Shown here in pieces: positions 24,519 through 32,704 of a stretch of DNA of 64,000 bases. The notes beneath the pieces were generated by a model that was not told where the DNA came from, did not search any database, and saw only the letters and a list, made by a program, of their open reading frames with translations. Within the stretch, counting starts at the first letter, position 1. Each line of letters starts with the position of its first letter. Source of the DNA: Fibrobacter sp. UWR3 (GTDB lineage: Bacteria > Fibrobacterota > Fibrobacteria > Fibrobacterales > Fibrobacteraceae); assembly GCF_900143055.1 (NCBI RefSeq), contig NZ_FRCW01000003.1, positions 124,001 to 188,000 on the forward strand, given 5' to 3'. The position numbers and the translations under genes are program-made.

Positions 24519-24549
24519 TCACTAGTCATTGGTCTATAGTCATTAGTTA
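24511..24549. repeat. Heptamer array at the end of pdxJ
   Basis: GTCAATAGTCACTAGTCATT followed by further TAGTCATT/TATAGTCATT units. The TAG stop of pdxJ (24516-24518) is inside it. Confidence 0.7.
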
Positions 24550-24568
24550 TACGACCAACAACAAGAAC

Positions 24569-25321
24569 TCAGTAATCGCTGTATTCTACATCCTGGAGCA
24601 CAAGCCCCTGGGGAGGAGCCCAGGTACGTTCGCCCTTGAAATCCTTGGCGAATATCTTTTCCACCGTACCCAGCGGGTAACGCCCGCGGCCGATATCAAA
24701 TAACGTACCAACCATCGCGCGGACCTGCCGGTGCAAAAATCGGTTGCCCCTGATGTGGAACATGCAGCTCCAGTCGTTCAGGCGTTCCAGGCGGAATTCC
24801 GTCAGCGTGCAGAGAGTGGACTTGCCGTCGTTACGGGGAATGCAGAAATCGATAAAGTCATGTTCGCCCAGGAAGGCCTTCGCCTCGCATTCCATTACAT
24901 CCAAGTTAAGGTCAACGCTGCCGCATTCCCAGCCAAAGTCGCGCATCAGGGCTACGGGCCGTGTAAAGATGGTGTACTGGTAGTAACGCGAAAGCGCGTC
25001 GTAGCGGGAATGGAACTCGCTCGGGCACGCTTCAAGGTCACGTATGCGGATGAGTCTCTTGGTGAGGCCGTTTACAGAGCGGACCGTACGTACCGGGTCC
25101 AGTTCGCCGTCGAAATCGAAGTGGACGCACTGCCCGCGGGCATGCACGCCCGTATCCGTACGCCCGGAACCCACCACGCGGATAGGCGCGCGGAGAGCCG
25201 TAGTCAGGGCTTCCTCGAGAGTGGACTGCACCGTAACAAAGCGCGTCTTGCCCGCGCAGTTCTGTTCTTGCCAGCCGTAAAAGGCGCTTCCCAAGTATTC
25301 ACAGCGGAAGCGGTAACGCAT
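24569..25321 (-). CDS. truA: tRNA pseudouridine(38-40) synthase
   Basis: 250 residues, usual length. The catalytic Asp lies in GSGRTDTGVHARGQCVHFD (about residue 54), with YLGSAFYGWQEQ before it and the FHSRYDALSRYYQYTIF and FCIPRNDGKSTLCTL motifs after it. It makes pseudouridine at positions 38-40 of the anticodon arm. It directly abuts the membrane protein gene upstream (no bases between stop and start), so they share one message. Confidence 0.96.
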   Translation of the reverse strand: MRYRFRCEYLGSAFYGWQEQNCAGKTRFVTVQSTLEEALTTALRAPIRVVGSGRTDTGVHARGQCVHFDFDGELDPVRTVRSVNGLTKRLIRIRDLEACPSEFHSRYDALSRYYQYTIFTRPVALMRDFGWECGSVDLNLDVMECEAKAFLGEHDFIDFCIPRNDGKSTLCTLTEFRLERLNDWSCMFHIRGNRFLHRQVRAMVGTLFDIGRGRYPLGTVEKIFAKDFKGERTWAPPQGLVLQDVEYSDY

Positions 25322-26254
25322 CTAGTTCCCCGATTCTAGGGATTCCTTGATAACGGCCTCGACCTGATCTTGCGGAATCTTCAACTGCGATGCGATTGCG
25401 GAAGCAGGGAACCCGCGGCGGGACATCTGCATGATCTTCGTCTTTTCCGTGAGTTCGCGGTCGAACCTGCTGGTCTTGAGGGGCGATTTCGCCTGCAAGG
25501 TCGGGTCGCCCGTCATGTTGTGGCTCTGCGCACGAATCTTCATGGTGCGGTCACGGGTCACGCCGCGCGGGGAGCGGAGCACGTCCGAAAGCGACTGCAT
25601 GGCCGAGGTAATGCGTTCTTTCGCCGTAGGCCTGAGCTGCGGGCGCGGCGCATCGAGGTCGGTCGTCATAATCTTGTTCTCGGGCACGCCGTTCTCGTCC
25701 TCGAAAGCCATCTTGGGCAGTTCCTGCTGCTTTTCACGCTCGGCGAACTCGGACACTTCATCTATGATGGAACGCTTCTGCGGGCGGGGGCGCGCAATCG
25801 TCTCGTCGTCGAGCCCTCCCTTCGGTTCCTTGAAACGCTGTTCTTCCGCGGCCTTGATGGCCTCCATCTTCATGGTGAGGACCTTCTTCCTGTGCGCAAG
25901 GACGGCGAAAAGCAAGATAATGCAAAGGATAATCGCAGCGACGCCCCCCGCAATCCAGAGCATGGTCTCGCTGGAAACTCCCAGCGGGTTTTCCGCAGCG
26001 ACGGGCACGGGTGCAGTCCTCATATCGCCCAGGGATTCCCAGGACTGTTCCAGTTCGGTGCGTATACTAAGCTGTAAATCGGGGTTCCCCTGAGCCTCGA
26101 ACAGGGCTACCTGCAGGGAATCTATCCTGCTGCGGGCTTCCAGGTAGGATTCCGCATCAAAAGACGACTTAACCGCGGAAAAATCAAGGAGCAAATAGGC
26201 GCCAAGCCCTGCTGCCACGATAAACAAGACAACTGGAGCAATAAACTTCTTCAT
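25322..26254 (-). CDS. Two-helix membrane protein with C-terminal HTH-like tail
   Basis: 310 residues. Transmembrane helices at about 5-25 (APVVLFIVAAGLGAYLLLDF) and 96-118 (MLWIAGGVAAIILCIILLFAVLA). The first ~70 residues between them would be periplasmic and helical. The long cytoplasmic part is charged and probably disordered. The end (KTKIMQMSRRGFPASAIASQLKIPQDQVEAVIKESL) looks like a small helix-turn-helix of the kind seen at the end of DUF6115-like membrane proteins. No family name is certain. It is directly joined to truA downstream. Confidence 0.75.
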   Translation of the reverse strand: MKKFIAPVVLFIVAAGLGAYLLLDFSAVKSSFDAESYLEARSRIDSLQVALFEAQGNPDLQLSIRTELEQSWESLGDMRTAPVPVAAENPLGVSSETMLWIAGGVAAIILCIILLFAVLAHRKKVLTMKMEAIKAAEEQRFKEPKGGLDDETIARPRPQKRSIIDEVSEFAEREKQQELPKMAFEDENGVPENKIMTTDLDAPRPQLRPTAKERITSAMQSLSDVLRSPRGVTRDRTMKIRAQSHNMTGDPTLQAKSPLKTSRFDRELTEKTKIMQMSRRGFPASAIASQLKIPQDQVEAVIKESLESGN

Positions 26255-26296
26255 ACGGCATATAATTTAGAAAATGAAGGCCGATTATTTCCAGGC

Positions 26297-26350
26297 AAAA
26301 CGGCGAAATCGCCCCTTTTTGAAAAACGGGACGCTTCGCCCCGCTTTTTT
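26297..26350 (+). terminator. Two terminator-like hairpins with T-tracts
   Basis: GGCGA-AA-TCGCC followed by C/T-rich sequence, then CGGGACG-CTT-CGCCCCG followed by six Ts. Both point along the plus strand although no plus-strand gene precedes them, so they may end a small RNA or transcripts running in from the antisense direction. Confidence 0.4.
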
Positions 26351-26465
26351 ACGGGTGGTGTGAAGTTCTCTACACTTTTTTGGAAAAAACACAAATTTAA
26401 TGTCCACGACCTATTTTTTTTACTATCTTATAGTACAAGAACTCTTTGTTCTCCTCCTAACCCCA

Positions 26466-26502
26466 AAGAACACCCCGGCTTCGGTCGGGGTGTTTTGGTT
26501 TA
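26466..26502. terminator. Terminator-like hairpin after the GGDEF-like gene
   Basis: AACACCCCGGC-TTCG-GTCGGGGTGTT forms a strong stem followed by a T-rich tract on the plus strand; on the minus strand it lies 24 bases after the GGDEF-like stop codon. Confidence 0.6.
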
Positions 26503-26525
26503 TAGTCCTTGTTTTTTGCGGGAAA

Positions 26526-27899
26526 CTACGTGCGGAGAGCGCCGAACGACACAGCCCTGTCGCCGCCGTTCTCGAGTGCCGCCTTGAGGGCCACCTGCGC
26601 GTTGTAGATGAGGGTTCCCTCATCAATCGCGTGGTCGGGCATCACGGACACGCCAAGGCTCAGCTTGGTCGCGAGGATTCCGTCGCCGTAGGAAATCTGC
26701 AACTGAGAAATCTCGTTACGGATGCGTTCTGCGCGTTCAAGCGTAATCTTGCAATCGGCGCCGGGCAGAATCACGCACAGCACGTTACCGTCGAACCTGC
26801 AGGGGATATCTTCGGTACGGATGAACCCGGGCAGGCGCTGGCCCAGTTCCCAGAGCAGCTGCTCGAGAGCGTGGTTGCCCTTCTCGGTCTTGATGGCTTC
26901 GGCCGCATCGGGGTAAATCATGATTATCCCTATCGGGGTCGCATGGCGGTTTGCGGCAGCCACTTCGCGGCGCAGGGATTCTTCCATGTAGCGCCTGTTG
27001 AACAGCCCCGTAAGGTTGTCGCGGATGCTGTGCTGCTGGAACCGCAAGTTGAGGTTCTGGTTTGCCACGTAAAGCCCGAAGGTCGCGGCGACGATGCTCA
27101 CCTTCGCCTTCCAGAATTCGAGAGAATCGCCCTCGGGGAACTTGTCCACCTGGACCGAGAGGATGCCGAAATGCTCCTCGAGGCCTTCAATCGGGGCGCA
27201 GAAGGAAACACCCTGCGGGTGGTGGTGCAGGTGGGTGCATCCGCCCGTAAATTCACCGGAGGTATAGTCGCTCACCACGACATCGCCCACGTTGTAGCTC
27301 GCGCATTCGCCCGGCATAATCACGTCATCACTGATAACGTAATCGCCGAACGAGAGAATCTTGTGGAGTTCGGTCTGCACGCCGCCGTACATGTAGAGGA
27401 TGCCGGCTCCACCCGGGAACAGTTCGGGGAGCGACTTCTCGAGAGCCTCCACCACATCGGGGAACGGCCTGTTCTTGAGGATACGCTTGCAGAACGTGTT
27501 CCAGGCATCGAGCGGGAAGGCGTGCTGTACGGCATCCACCTGCTTGAGGGCCTCGGCTGCCGGAATCGCTTCGGGAGGGAGAATGCTGTCGAAAGGCTTC
27601 TTCTTTACGCTCGGGCCTTCAAAAGGCTGCGGTTCATCGCTCAGGGACGGGACAACGGGCACATACTCGGTTTTCGGGGATGCGTTGCGGGTCTCATTGA
27701 GGGCTTCGGTAAAGTTCGCTTCGGCTTCGGTGAACTTGCGCTTGCAATGGCTGTAGTACAGGAGGCCGAGAACCGCGCCCCAGGCTCCAATCAATACAAA
27801 TTTCAGGTGCAGGGCCAAAGTCTTTTCGGGTACGAAATAGGCCGCGACGACACCGCCGACAAAAAATACAAGGCAAAGGAAATAAGAAAAGAAGCTCAT
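26526..27899 (-). CDS. Membrane GAF-like/degenerate GGDEF protein
   Basis: 457 residues. Two N-terminal helices (FFSYFLCLVFFVGGVVAAYFV and LHLKFVLIGAWGAVLGLLYY), a linker, a GAF-like sensor region (about 145-285, ending VAATFGLYVANQNLNLRFQQ), and a diguanylate-cyclase fold opening with DNLTGLFNRRYMEESLRREV (about residue 292). The normal metal-binding LxxxDxDxFK is IIMIYPDAAEAIK and the GG(D/E)EF loop is FDGNVLCVIL. The active site therefore looks lost, so the protein should sense or bind rather than make cyclic di-GMP. The gene stands alone, divergent from the radical SAM gene with a 99-base spacer. Confidence 0.85.
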   Translation of the reverse strand: MSFFSYFLCLVFFVGGVVAAYFVPEKTLALHLKFVLIGAWGAVLGLLYYSHCKRKFTEAEANFTEALNETRNASPKTEYVPVVPSLSDEPQPFEGPSVKKKPFDSILPPEAIPAAEALKQVDAVQHAFPLDAWNTFCKRILKNRPFPDVVEALEKSLPELFPGGAGILYMYGGVQTELHKILSFGDYVISDDVIMPGECASYNVGDVVVSDYTSGEFTGGCTHLHHHPQGVSFCAPIEGLEEHFGILSVQVDKFPEGDSLEFWKAKVSIVAATFGLYVANQNLNLRFQQHSIRDNLTGLFNRRYMEESLRREVAAANRHATPIGIIMIYPDAAEAIKTEKGNHALEQLLWELGQRLPGFIRTEDIPCRFDGNVLCVILPGADCKITLERAERIRNEISQLQISYGDGILATKLSLGVSVMPDHAIDEGTLIYNAQVALKAALENGGDRAVSFGALRT

Positions 27900-27925
27900 A
27901 CCATAAATTTATCAAAAGAAATATG

Positions 27926-27949
27926 TTTTCGTTCTCAAGTAAACGAAAA
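27926..27949. promoter_or_regulatory. Inverted repeat in divergent promoter region
   Basis: TTTTCGTT (27926-27933) and AACGAAAA (27942-27949) are perfect complements eight bases apart, between the divergent GGDEF-like and radical SAM genes. Confidence 0.35.
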
Positions 27950-27998
27950 TTTTATAAAAAAACGTGCTTTTAAGGTTCCTTTTTCTAAATTTGACACT

Positions 27999-30572
27999 AT
28001 GACCATCCTCGAAAAAATCGCCTTAGCGTTACCCGCCGTAGAAAGTCCAGCCCGTTACATGGGCGGCGAGGCGAACAGCGTGGTAAAGGACCACAGCCAG
28101 ATGCTCTGCCGCATGGCGTTCGTATTCCCGGACACCTACGAAATCGGGATGAGCAACAACGGCATCCGCATCCTGTACCACGTGATCAACCGCGAGAGCG
28201 ACCTGCTTTGCGAAGTCTCGTTCGCGCCGTGGGACGACATGGCCCGCGAGATGGCGAAGTACGATATTCCGCTGTACAGCTACGCGACCTACACGCCGGT
28301 GCGTGATTTCGAAGTGGTGGGCATGACACTCCAAACGGAACTGAACTTCACGAACGTGCCCTACGTGCTGGAACTCGCCCGCATTCCCGCGTGGCAGAAG
28401 GACCGCAAGGAAGATGACCCCATCGTGGTTGCCGGCGGGCCCTCGATGGCGAACCCCGAGCCCGTCGCCGACTTCTTCGACGCGTTCATGATTGGCGACG
28501 GGGAGAAAGTCATGATTGACTTTCTGCGGTGCGTAGGCGAGGGCCGCAAGGCGGGCCTCAGTCGCGCCGAAATCCTTGCGAACCTATCAAAGATTGACGG
28601 CGTTTACGTGCCGAGCTTGCGCCCGGTAGTCACGAACGAATTCGGCGCGATTGTGCCGGCGGAACCTGCCGCCGGCGCCTACGCCACCACGAACGGGGTT
28701 CGCCGCCTGTTCATCCCGGTAATGGACCCGAAAGACTACCCGGTCAAAAACCTCATCGCCAACATGCAGCTGGTACACAACCGCTTCAGCGTGGAAGTCA
28801 TGCGCGGCTGTGCGCAGGGTTGCCGTTTTTGCCAGGCGGGCATCTGGTACCGCCCGTGCCGCGAACTCAACCCGGACGATGTATTGGACATCGCGAAGGC
28901 GGGCATCCGCGCCACCGGCGAACGCGAACTCGGGCTTTTGAGCCTTTCTACCGCCGACTACAAGCCGGTGGAGGCACTCACCGACAGCATCATCGACGAC
29001 CCGTTCTTCGATACGGTGGACGTGAGCCTCCCGAGCATCCGCGTGAACAGTTTCGGGCAGACGCTCGCCGGCAAGATTGCAGCCCTCAAGGGTGGCCGCA
29101 GCGCCACGTTCGCCCCCGAGACGGGCTCCGAGCGCATCCGCAAGATGATCAACAAGACCATCAGCGACCAGGACATGTACGATGCCGCCGAGCACGCGTT
29201 CAGCAGCGGGTTCAACAAGATTAAGTTGTACACAATGATAGGGTTCCCGACCGAGAACCTGGACGACATGCAGGCGTTCTGCGACCTCATCTTCAACCTC
29301 GTGAAAATCGGGCGCAAGTACAACCGCGGCATCCAGATTGCAGTCAGCATCGGCATCCTCATCCCGAAATCCTTTACCGCGCTCCAGTGGGCGCCCTACA
29401 TGGACAAGGAAACCGCGCTCAAGCATATCCGCTTCGTGCGCGAAAAGTTCTTCAAGCACCCGAACGTGAAAATCAACTGGGCCAGCTGGGAAACGAGCTT
29501 CCTCGAGGCCATCTACAGCCGCGGCGACCGCTCGCTGGCTCCGGTCATCTACGAGGCCTACAAGCAGGGAATCATTTTCGAGAGCGACAGCTACCGGTTC
29601 GACTTTGCCAAGTGGGAAGCCGTCTGGCAAAAGATGGGCTACGACACCAGCTGGGTTTACCGCGAGCGCGAAAAGAGCGAAGTGTTCCCGTGGGACTTCA
29701 TCCATGCGGGCACCACCAAGCAGTACCTGAGGCGCGAGTGGGAGAAGGCGTTCGACCCGAACAGCGCGCCCGTCCCCAACTGCAAGTGGGGCGATTGCCA
29801 GAAGTGCGGCATTCCCGGATTCGGCGACGAAATCAGGCTCGCCGACGACCCCGTGCGCCACAAGGCACCGAGCCGCACTCCCGAAGAAATCAAGAAGCTC
29901 GTCGCGGAACGCCGCCCGAAAAAGACGGAAAGTTTCAGCTACAAGATTACCTTCAAGAAGACCGGCCTCAGCCGCTTCCTGCCCCACCAGAACATGCTCA
30001 GCTTCTTCGAGCGCACGTTCCTGTGTGCGGGCATCCCCGTCAAGTTCAGCGAAGGCTTCAGCCCCAAACCGCGCATCTCGAACATGGGCGCGCTCCCGCT
30101 AGGGCTCGAGACGTACTGCGAAATCATCAGCGTGGACCTGCTGCAGAAGCTCGACATTTCGCCCGAGAACCTTCCCCGACTCATGGAACAGCTGAGCGCG
30201 CCGTTCCCGCGGGGCATGGAAATCGTGAACATCGAGCCGCTGAAGGAAAAGCTCAGCAAGCACTTCCCGAAGGCGATGGTTTACCGCCACACGCCCGAAA
30301 GCATCCCCGCCGACCTGATAGAGCGGTTCAACGCGAAGGCGCTCCCCGTCGTGAAGAACCACCGCGGGCAGGAAATCGATTTGAACGAGCACGTGCTCGG
30401 CATCGAGAACAGGGACGGAGCCCTTTTCGTGAAAGTGAAGTGCAACGACCAGGGCTGTACGGCGAGCCCGTTCGTAATCTACGCGGGCCTCCTCGGGTTC
30501 GAAATCGACCCCGCCAAGCTCGACGAGGTTTCCAGGCGGTTCCTGATTGCGAAAGTCAGCATGGAAATCTAG
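27999..30572 (+). CDS. Radical SAM protein (TIGR03960-type) fused to DUF2344
   Basis: 857 residues from the ATG at 27999; the frame is open far upstream but begins to resemble the family only here (MTILEKIALALPAVESPARYMGGE). An N-terminal cobalamin-binding-like region is followed by the radical SAM cluster motif RGCAQGCRFCQAG (CX3CX2C, about residue 268). The core runs to about residue 560. A C-terminal domain from about residue 645 (YKITFKKTGLSRFLPHQNMLSFFERTF...VKFSEGFSPKPRISN) is the DUF2344/TIGR03936 type. In other bacteria these occur as a fusion or as neighbours, often next to ribonuclease E/G. The reaction is not established; RNA-related modification is an inference. Confidence 0.9.
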   Translation: MTILEKIALALPAVESPARYMGGEANSVVKDHSQMLCRMAFVFPDTYEIGMSNNGIRILYHVINRESDLLCEVSFAPWDDMAREMAKYDIPLYSYATYTPVRDFEVVGMTLQTELNFTNVPYVLELARIPAWQKDRKEDDPIVVAGGPSMANPEPVADFFDAFMIGDGEKVMIDFLRCVGEGRKAGLSRAEILANLSKIDGVYVPSLRPVVTNEFGAIVPAEPAAGAYATTNGVRRLFIPVMDPKDYPVKNLIANMQLVHNRFSVEVMRGCAQGCRFCQAGIWYRPCRELNPDDVLDIAKAGIRATGERELGLLSLSTADYKPVEALTDSIIDDPFFDTVDVSLPSIRVNSFGQTLAGKIAALKGGRSATFAPETGSERIRKMINKTISDQDMYDAAEHAFSSGFNKIKLYTMIGFPTENLDDMQAFCDLIFNLVKIGRKYNRGIQIAVSIGILIPKSFTALQWAPYMDKETALKHIRFVREKFFKHPNVKINWASWETSFLEAIYSRGDRSLAPVIYEAYKQGIIFESDSYRFDFAKWEAVWQKMGYDTSWVYREREKSEVFPWDFIHAGTTKQYLRREWEKAFDPNSAPVPNCKWGDCQKCGIPGFGDEIRLADDPVRHKAPSRTPEEIKKLVAERRPKKTESFSYKITFKKTGLSRFLPHQNMLSFFERTFLCAGIPVKFSEGFSPKPRISNMGALPLGLETYCEIISVDLLQKLDISPENLPRLMEQLSAPFPRGMEIVNIEPLKEKLSKHFPKAMVYRHTPESIPADLIERFNAKALPVVKNHRGQEIDLNEHVLGIENRDGALFVKVKCNDQGCTASPFVIYAGLLGFEIDPAKLDEVSRRFLIAKVSMEI

Positions 30573-30641
30573 TCATTAGTAGTTGGCCACTAGTCAATAG
30601 TAAAAAAAGGCCATTGACCAATGACTATTGACTGTTGACCT
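30570..30641. repeat. Inverted pair of heptamer arrays
   Basis: TAGTCATTAGTAGTTGGCC-type units (30570-30600) face GGCCATTGACCAATGACTATT-type units (30611-30641) in the opposite direction, separated by a run of As. Together they could fold into a long imperfect hairpin after the radical SAM gene. Confidence 0.7.
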
Positions 30642-30720
30642 TATAAATTGTATAGACAAGAACCTGGATATAGTTTATATTTCAAGTAGCAAATCAAATT
30701 TCCACAAGGAGTATGGTAAA

Positions 30721-31365
30721 ATGAAGAAGATTTTCCTCGCAGCCCTCACGGCTATGGCACTCTGCAGCTACAGCTACGCCCAGGACGACGAAGACGAATA
30801 CGAAGAAGACGAAGCCCCGGCGGCCGCCGCCCCCGCTCCGGCACCTGCCGCATCTGAAAGCAGCAGCGCACCCGCCGCAGCCCCCGCCCAGTCCGGTGCA
30901 GGCTTCATGGGTCTCGGTCTTGACATCCAGGAAACCTTCGGCGGTGCAACGAACCAGTTCTACCTGACGTTCAAGATTGCCCCGAACATGGAACTTTCCG
31001 CTATCTTGGGCCTGTACCACCACGGTGAAACCTCTACTGAATACAAGAACGGAGGTGAAGCAGATGGTGGCGATGATGCTACCGCTATCGCACTCGGTGT
31101 CGGTTTTGACTTCTTCGCAGCCCAGATGCTCCTCCCCATCTCCCTCGGTGGCGAGCTCATCATGAACCACTTCGGCGAAGACAACAACCGCTTTGACCTG
31201 AACCTCCTCGCAGGCTTCCGCGCCAACCTGGTTGCTAACCTCTACCTCACCGGTAAGGTCGGTCTCGCGTTCCAGTACTACTCCTGGGAAGACGCTAACG
31301 CCGACTACGGCCGTATCGACGTCGGCTTCAAGACCGGCGTGCTCCTCCACTGGTTCTTCATGTAA
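30721..31365 (+). CDS. Secreted outer-membrane beta-barrel-like protein
   Basis: 214 residues from the ATG at 30721, with AAGGAG 12 bases upstream. Signal peptide MKKIFLAALTAMALCSYSYA-QD. Residues ~20-58 are acidic, then alanine/proline-rich (DDEDEYEEDE, PAAAAPAPAP). The remainder has alternating strands with aromatic ends (QFYLTFKIAPNMELSAILGLYHH, ALGVGFDFFAAQMLLPISLGGELIM, LYLTGKVGLAFQYYSW, GVLLHWFFM), ending in F-M, which fits an outer-membrane eight-strand barrel. The role is probably structural or periplasm-spanning. A strong terminator follows. Confidence 0.8.
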   Translation: MKKIFLAALTAMALCSYSYAQDDEDEYEEDEAPAAAAPAPAPAASESSSAPAAAPAQSGAGFMGLGLDIQETFGGATNQFYLTFKIAPNMELSAILGLYHHGETSTEYKNGGEADGGDDATAIALGVGFDFFAAQMLLPISLGGELIMNHFGEDNNRFDLNLLAGFRANLVANLYLTGKVGLAFQYYSWEDANADYGRIDVGFKTGVLLHWFFM

Positions 31366-31390
31366 TCTCTAGAGGGATACAAAAATTCAA

Positions 31391-31420
31391 GCCGCTCCAA
31401 TCGGGGCGGCTTCTTTTTTT
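31391..31420 (+). terminator. Intrinsic terminator
   Basis: GCCGCTCC-AATC-GGGGCGGC followed by TTCTTTTTTT, 25 bases after the beta-barrel gene. Confidence 0.88.
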
Positions 31421-31424
31421 AGGA

Positions 31425-31450
31425 GGGATCCCCGCCTACGCGGGGATGAC
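31425..31450. repeat. REP-like palindrome
   Basis: GGATCCCCGCCTACGCGGGGATGAC, with a half copy (ACGCGGGGATGA) at 31460-31471. It directly follows the terminator. Confidence 0.8.
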
Positions 31451-31489
31451 GACAATATTACGCGGGGATGAATACAATAAAAGTGACCG

Positions 31490-31702
31490 CTACTCTGCGG
31501 GTAGGATAATCTCGATGTGGCTCGTGCTCACGTTGAGGAAGTGCGTGCGGAACAGGTCCTTGTCGTTCCTGTCGCTGACCTTCACCTGGGTCACGGCGAT
31601 GAAGTCCTTGTTCTCGCGGATATAGTCGGTAAGGCGTTCGTCACGGAGCGTGTCGATTTCACCTGTAATGATAAAGCTGTCTGTCCAAATCTTTACTAGC
31701 AT
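31490..31702 (-). CDS. Small conserved protein, DUF6812-like
   Basis: 70 residues, soluble. The pattern MLVKIWTDSFIITGEIDTL...RLTDYIRENKDFIAVTQVKV...THFLNVSTSHIEIILP alternates strands and one helix, like a short beta-sheet domain that binds no obvious cofactor. I recall similar small proteins (DUF6812) in Fibrobacter and other phyla, with no known role. The gene is monocistronic and divergent from the LOG-family gene. Confidence 0.7.
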   Translation of the reverse strand: MLVKIWTDSFIITGEIDTLRDERLTDYIRENKDFIAVTQVKVSDRNDKDLFRTHFLNVSTSHIEIILPAE

Positions 31703-31813
31703 AGCCTAAATATAAAGTTTTTTCGGGAAATAAGTGAAATTTCTAAAAAAATTTAGTTCAATTTCGTATTTTGCAACATATATTATAGTAAAACAGCAAA
31801 AAGGACCCTTTTT

Positions 31814-32647
31814 ATGGCTAAGAAGAAACTCTCCCCCGCACCGGGCCAGATGGCATACCTGAACAAGGAATTCATGGAAAGCGACGCAGGCCGCCCTCTC
31901 CGCATACTTTCGGAATTTTACGAGCCCCAGCAGGTGTTCGAGCAGGAAGAAATCAAGAACAGCATCGTTTTCTTCGGTTCGGCACGCACGCTCCCGCCCG
32001 ACGAAATCAAGAAGCGCCGCAAGGGCTGCAAGGACAAGAAGGAACTCGCCCGCCTCGCAAGGCTCGAGAAGGTGGCGGAATCGTACAACGCCGCCCGTGA
32101 ACTCGGGCAGAGGCTCGGCAAGTGGGCGAACAAGCGCCACCAGGGCTACGCCATCATGACGGGCGGCGGCCCCGGCATCATGGAAGCGGGCAACCGCGGT
32201 GCAACCGACGTGGGTACGCCCTCCATCGGCCTCAACATCAAGCTCCCGTTCGAGCAGCACCCGAACCCCTACCTCGACGACGCATTGAACCTGCAGTTCC
32301 GCTACTTCTTTATCCGCAAGTACTGGTTCCTGAAGAAGGCCCGCGCGCTCGTGGTGTTCCCCGGCGGTTTCGGCACGCTCGACGAGATGTTCGAGATGCT
32401 CACGCTTATCCAGACCGACAAGTACGCGCAGCAGCTGCCGGTGGTGATTTTCGATTCCAAGTTCTGGAAGAAGGCGGTGAACTGGGAGTACTTCGCCGAG
32501 ACCGGAATGATCAACCCGGAAGACCTCAAGCTCTTCAAGTTCTGCGACACCGTGGACGAAGCTTACGACTATATTACGGGCGTGCTCGACAAGCAAGAAG
32601 AGGAGTGGACGCTCCTTACCTGGAACCGCGAAATCAAGAAGAAATAG
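31814..32647 (+). CDS. LOG-family (lysine-decarboxylase-like) protein, TIGR00730
   Basis: 277 residues. Rossmann-like fold with both family signatures: MTGGGPGIMEAGNRGA (about residue 116) and PGGFGTLDEMFEMLTLIQT (about residue 188). Members release free cytokinin-type bases by cleaving ribose-5-phosphate from AMP-type nucleotides; the actual substrate here is unknown. An AAAAGGACC site precedes the ATG. An upstream TTCAAT-18-TATTAT pair could be its promoter. The gene ends about 57 bases before the kinase gene. Confidence 0.9.
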   Translation: MAKKKLSPAPGQMAYLNKEFMESDAGRPLRILSEFYEPQQVFEQEEIKNSIVFFGSARTLPPDEIKKRRKGCKDKKELARLARLEKVAESYNAARELGQRLGKWANKRHQGYAIMTGGGPGIMEAGNRGATDVGTPSIGLNIKLPFEQHPNPYLDDALNLQFRYFFIRKYWFLKKARALVVFPGGFGTLDEMFEMLTLIQTDKYAQQLPVVIFDSKFWKKAVNWEYFAETGMINPEDLKLFKFCDTVDEAYDYITGVLDKQEEEWTLLTWNREIKKK

Positions 32648-32704
32648 TCCGGCCCGCGTCCCGGTAAAAACCTATATTTGGGCGCCAAACAGGAAGGCTT
32701 GATT

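Noticed and set aside
26400-27998. Upstream extension of the radical SAM reading frame
   Set aside because: Runs antisense through the GGDEF-like gene and a terminator stem; family similarity begins at 27999.
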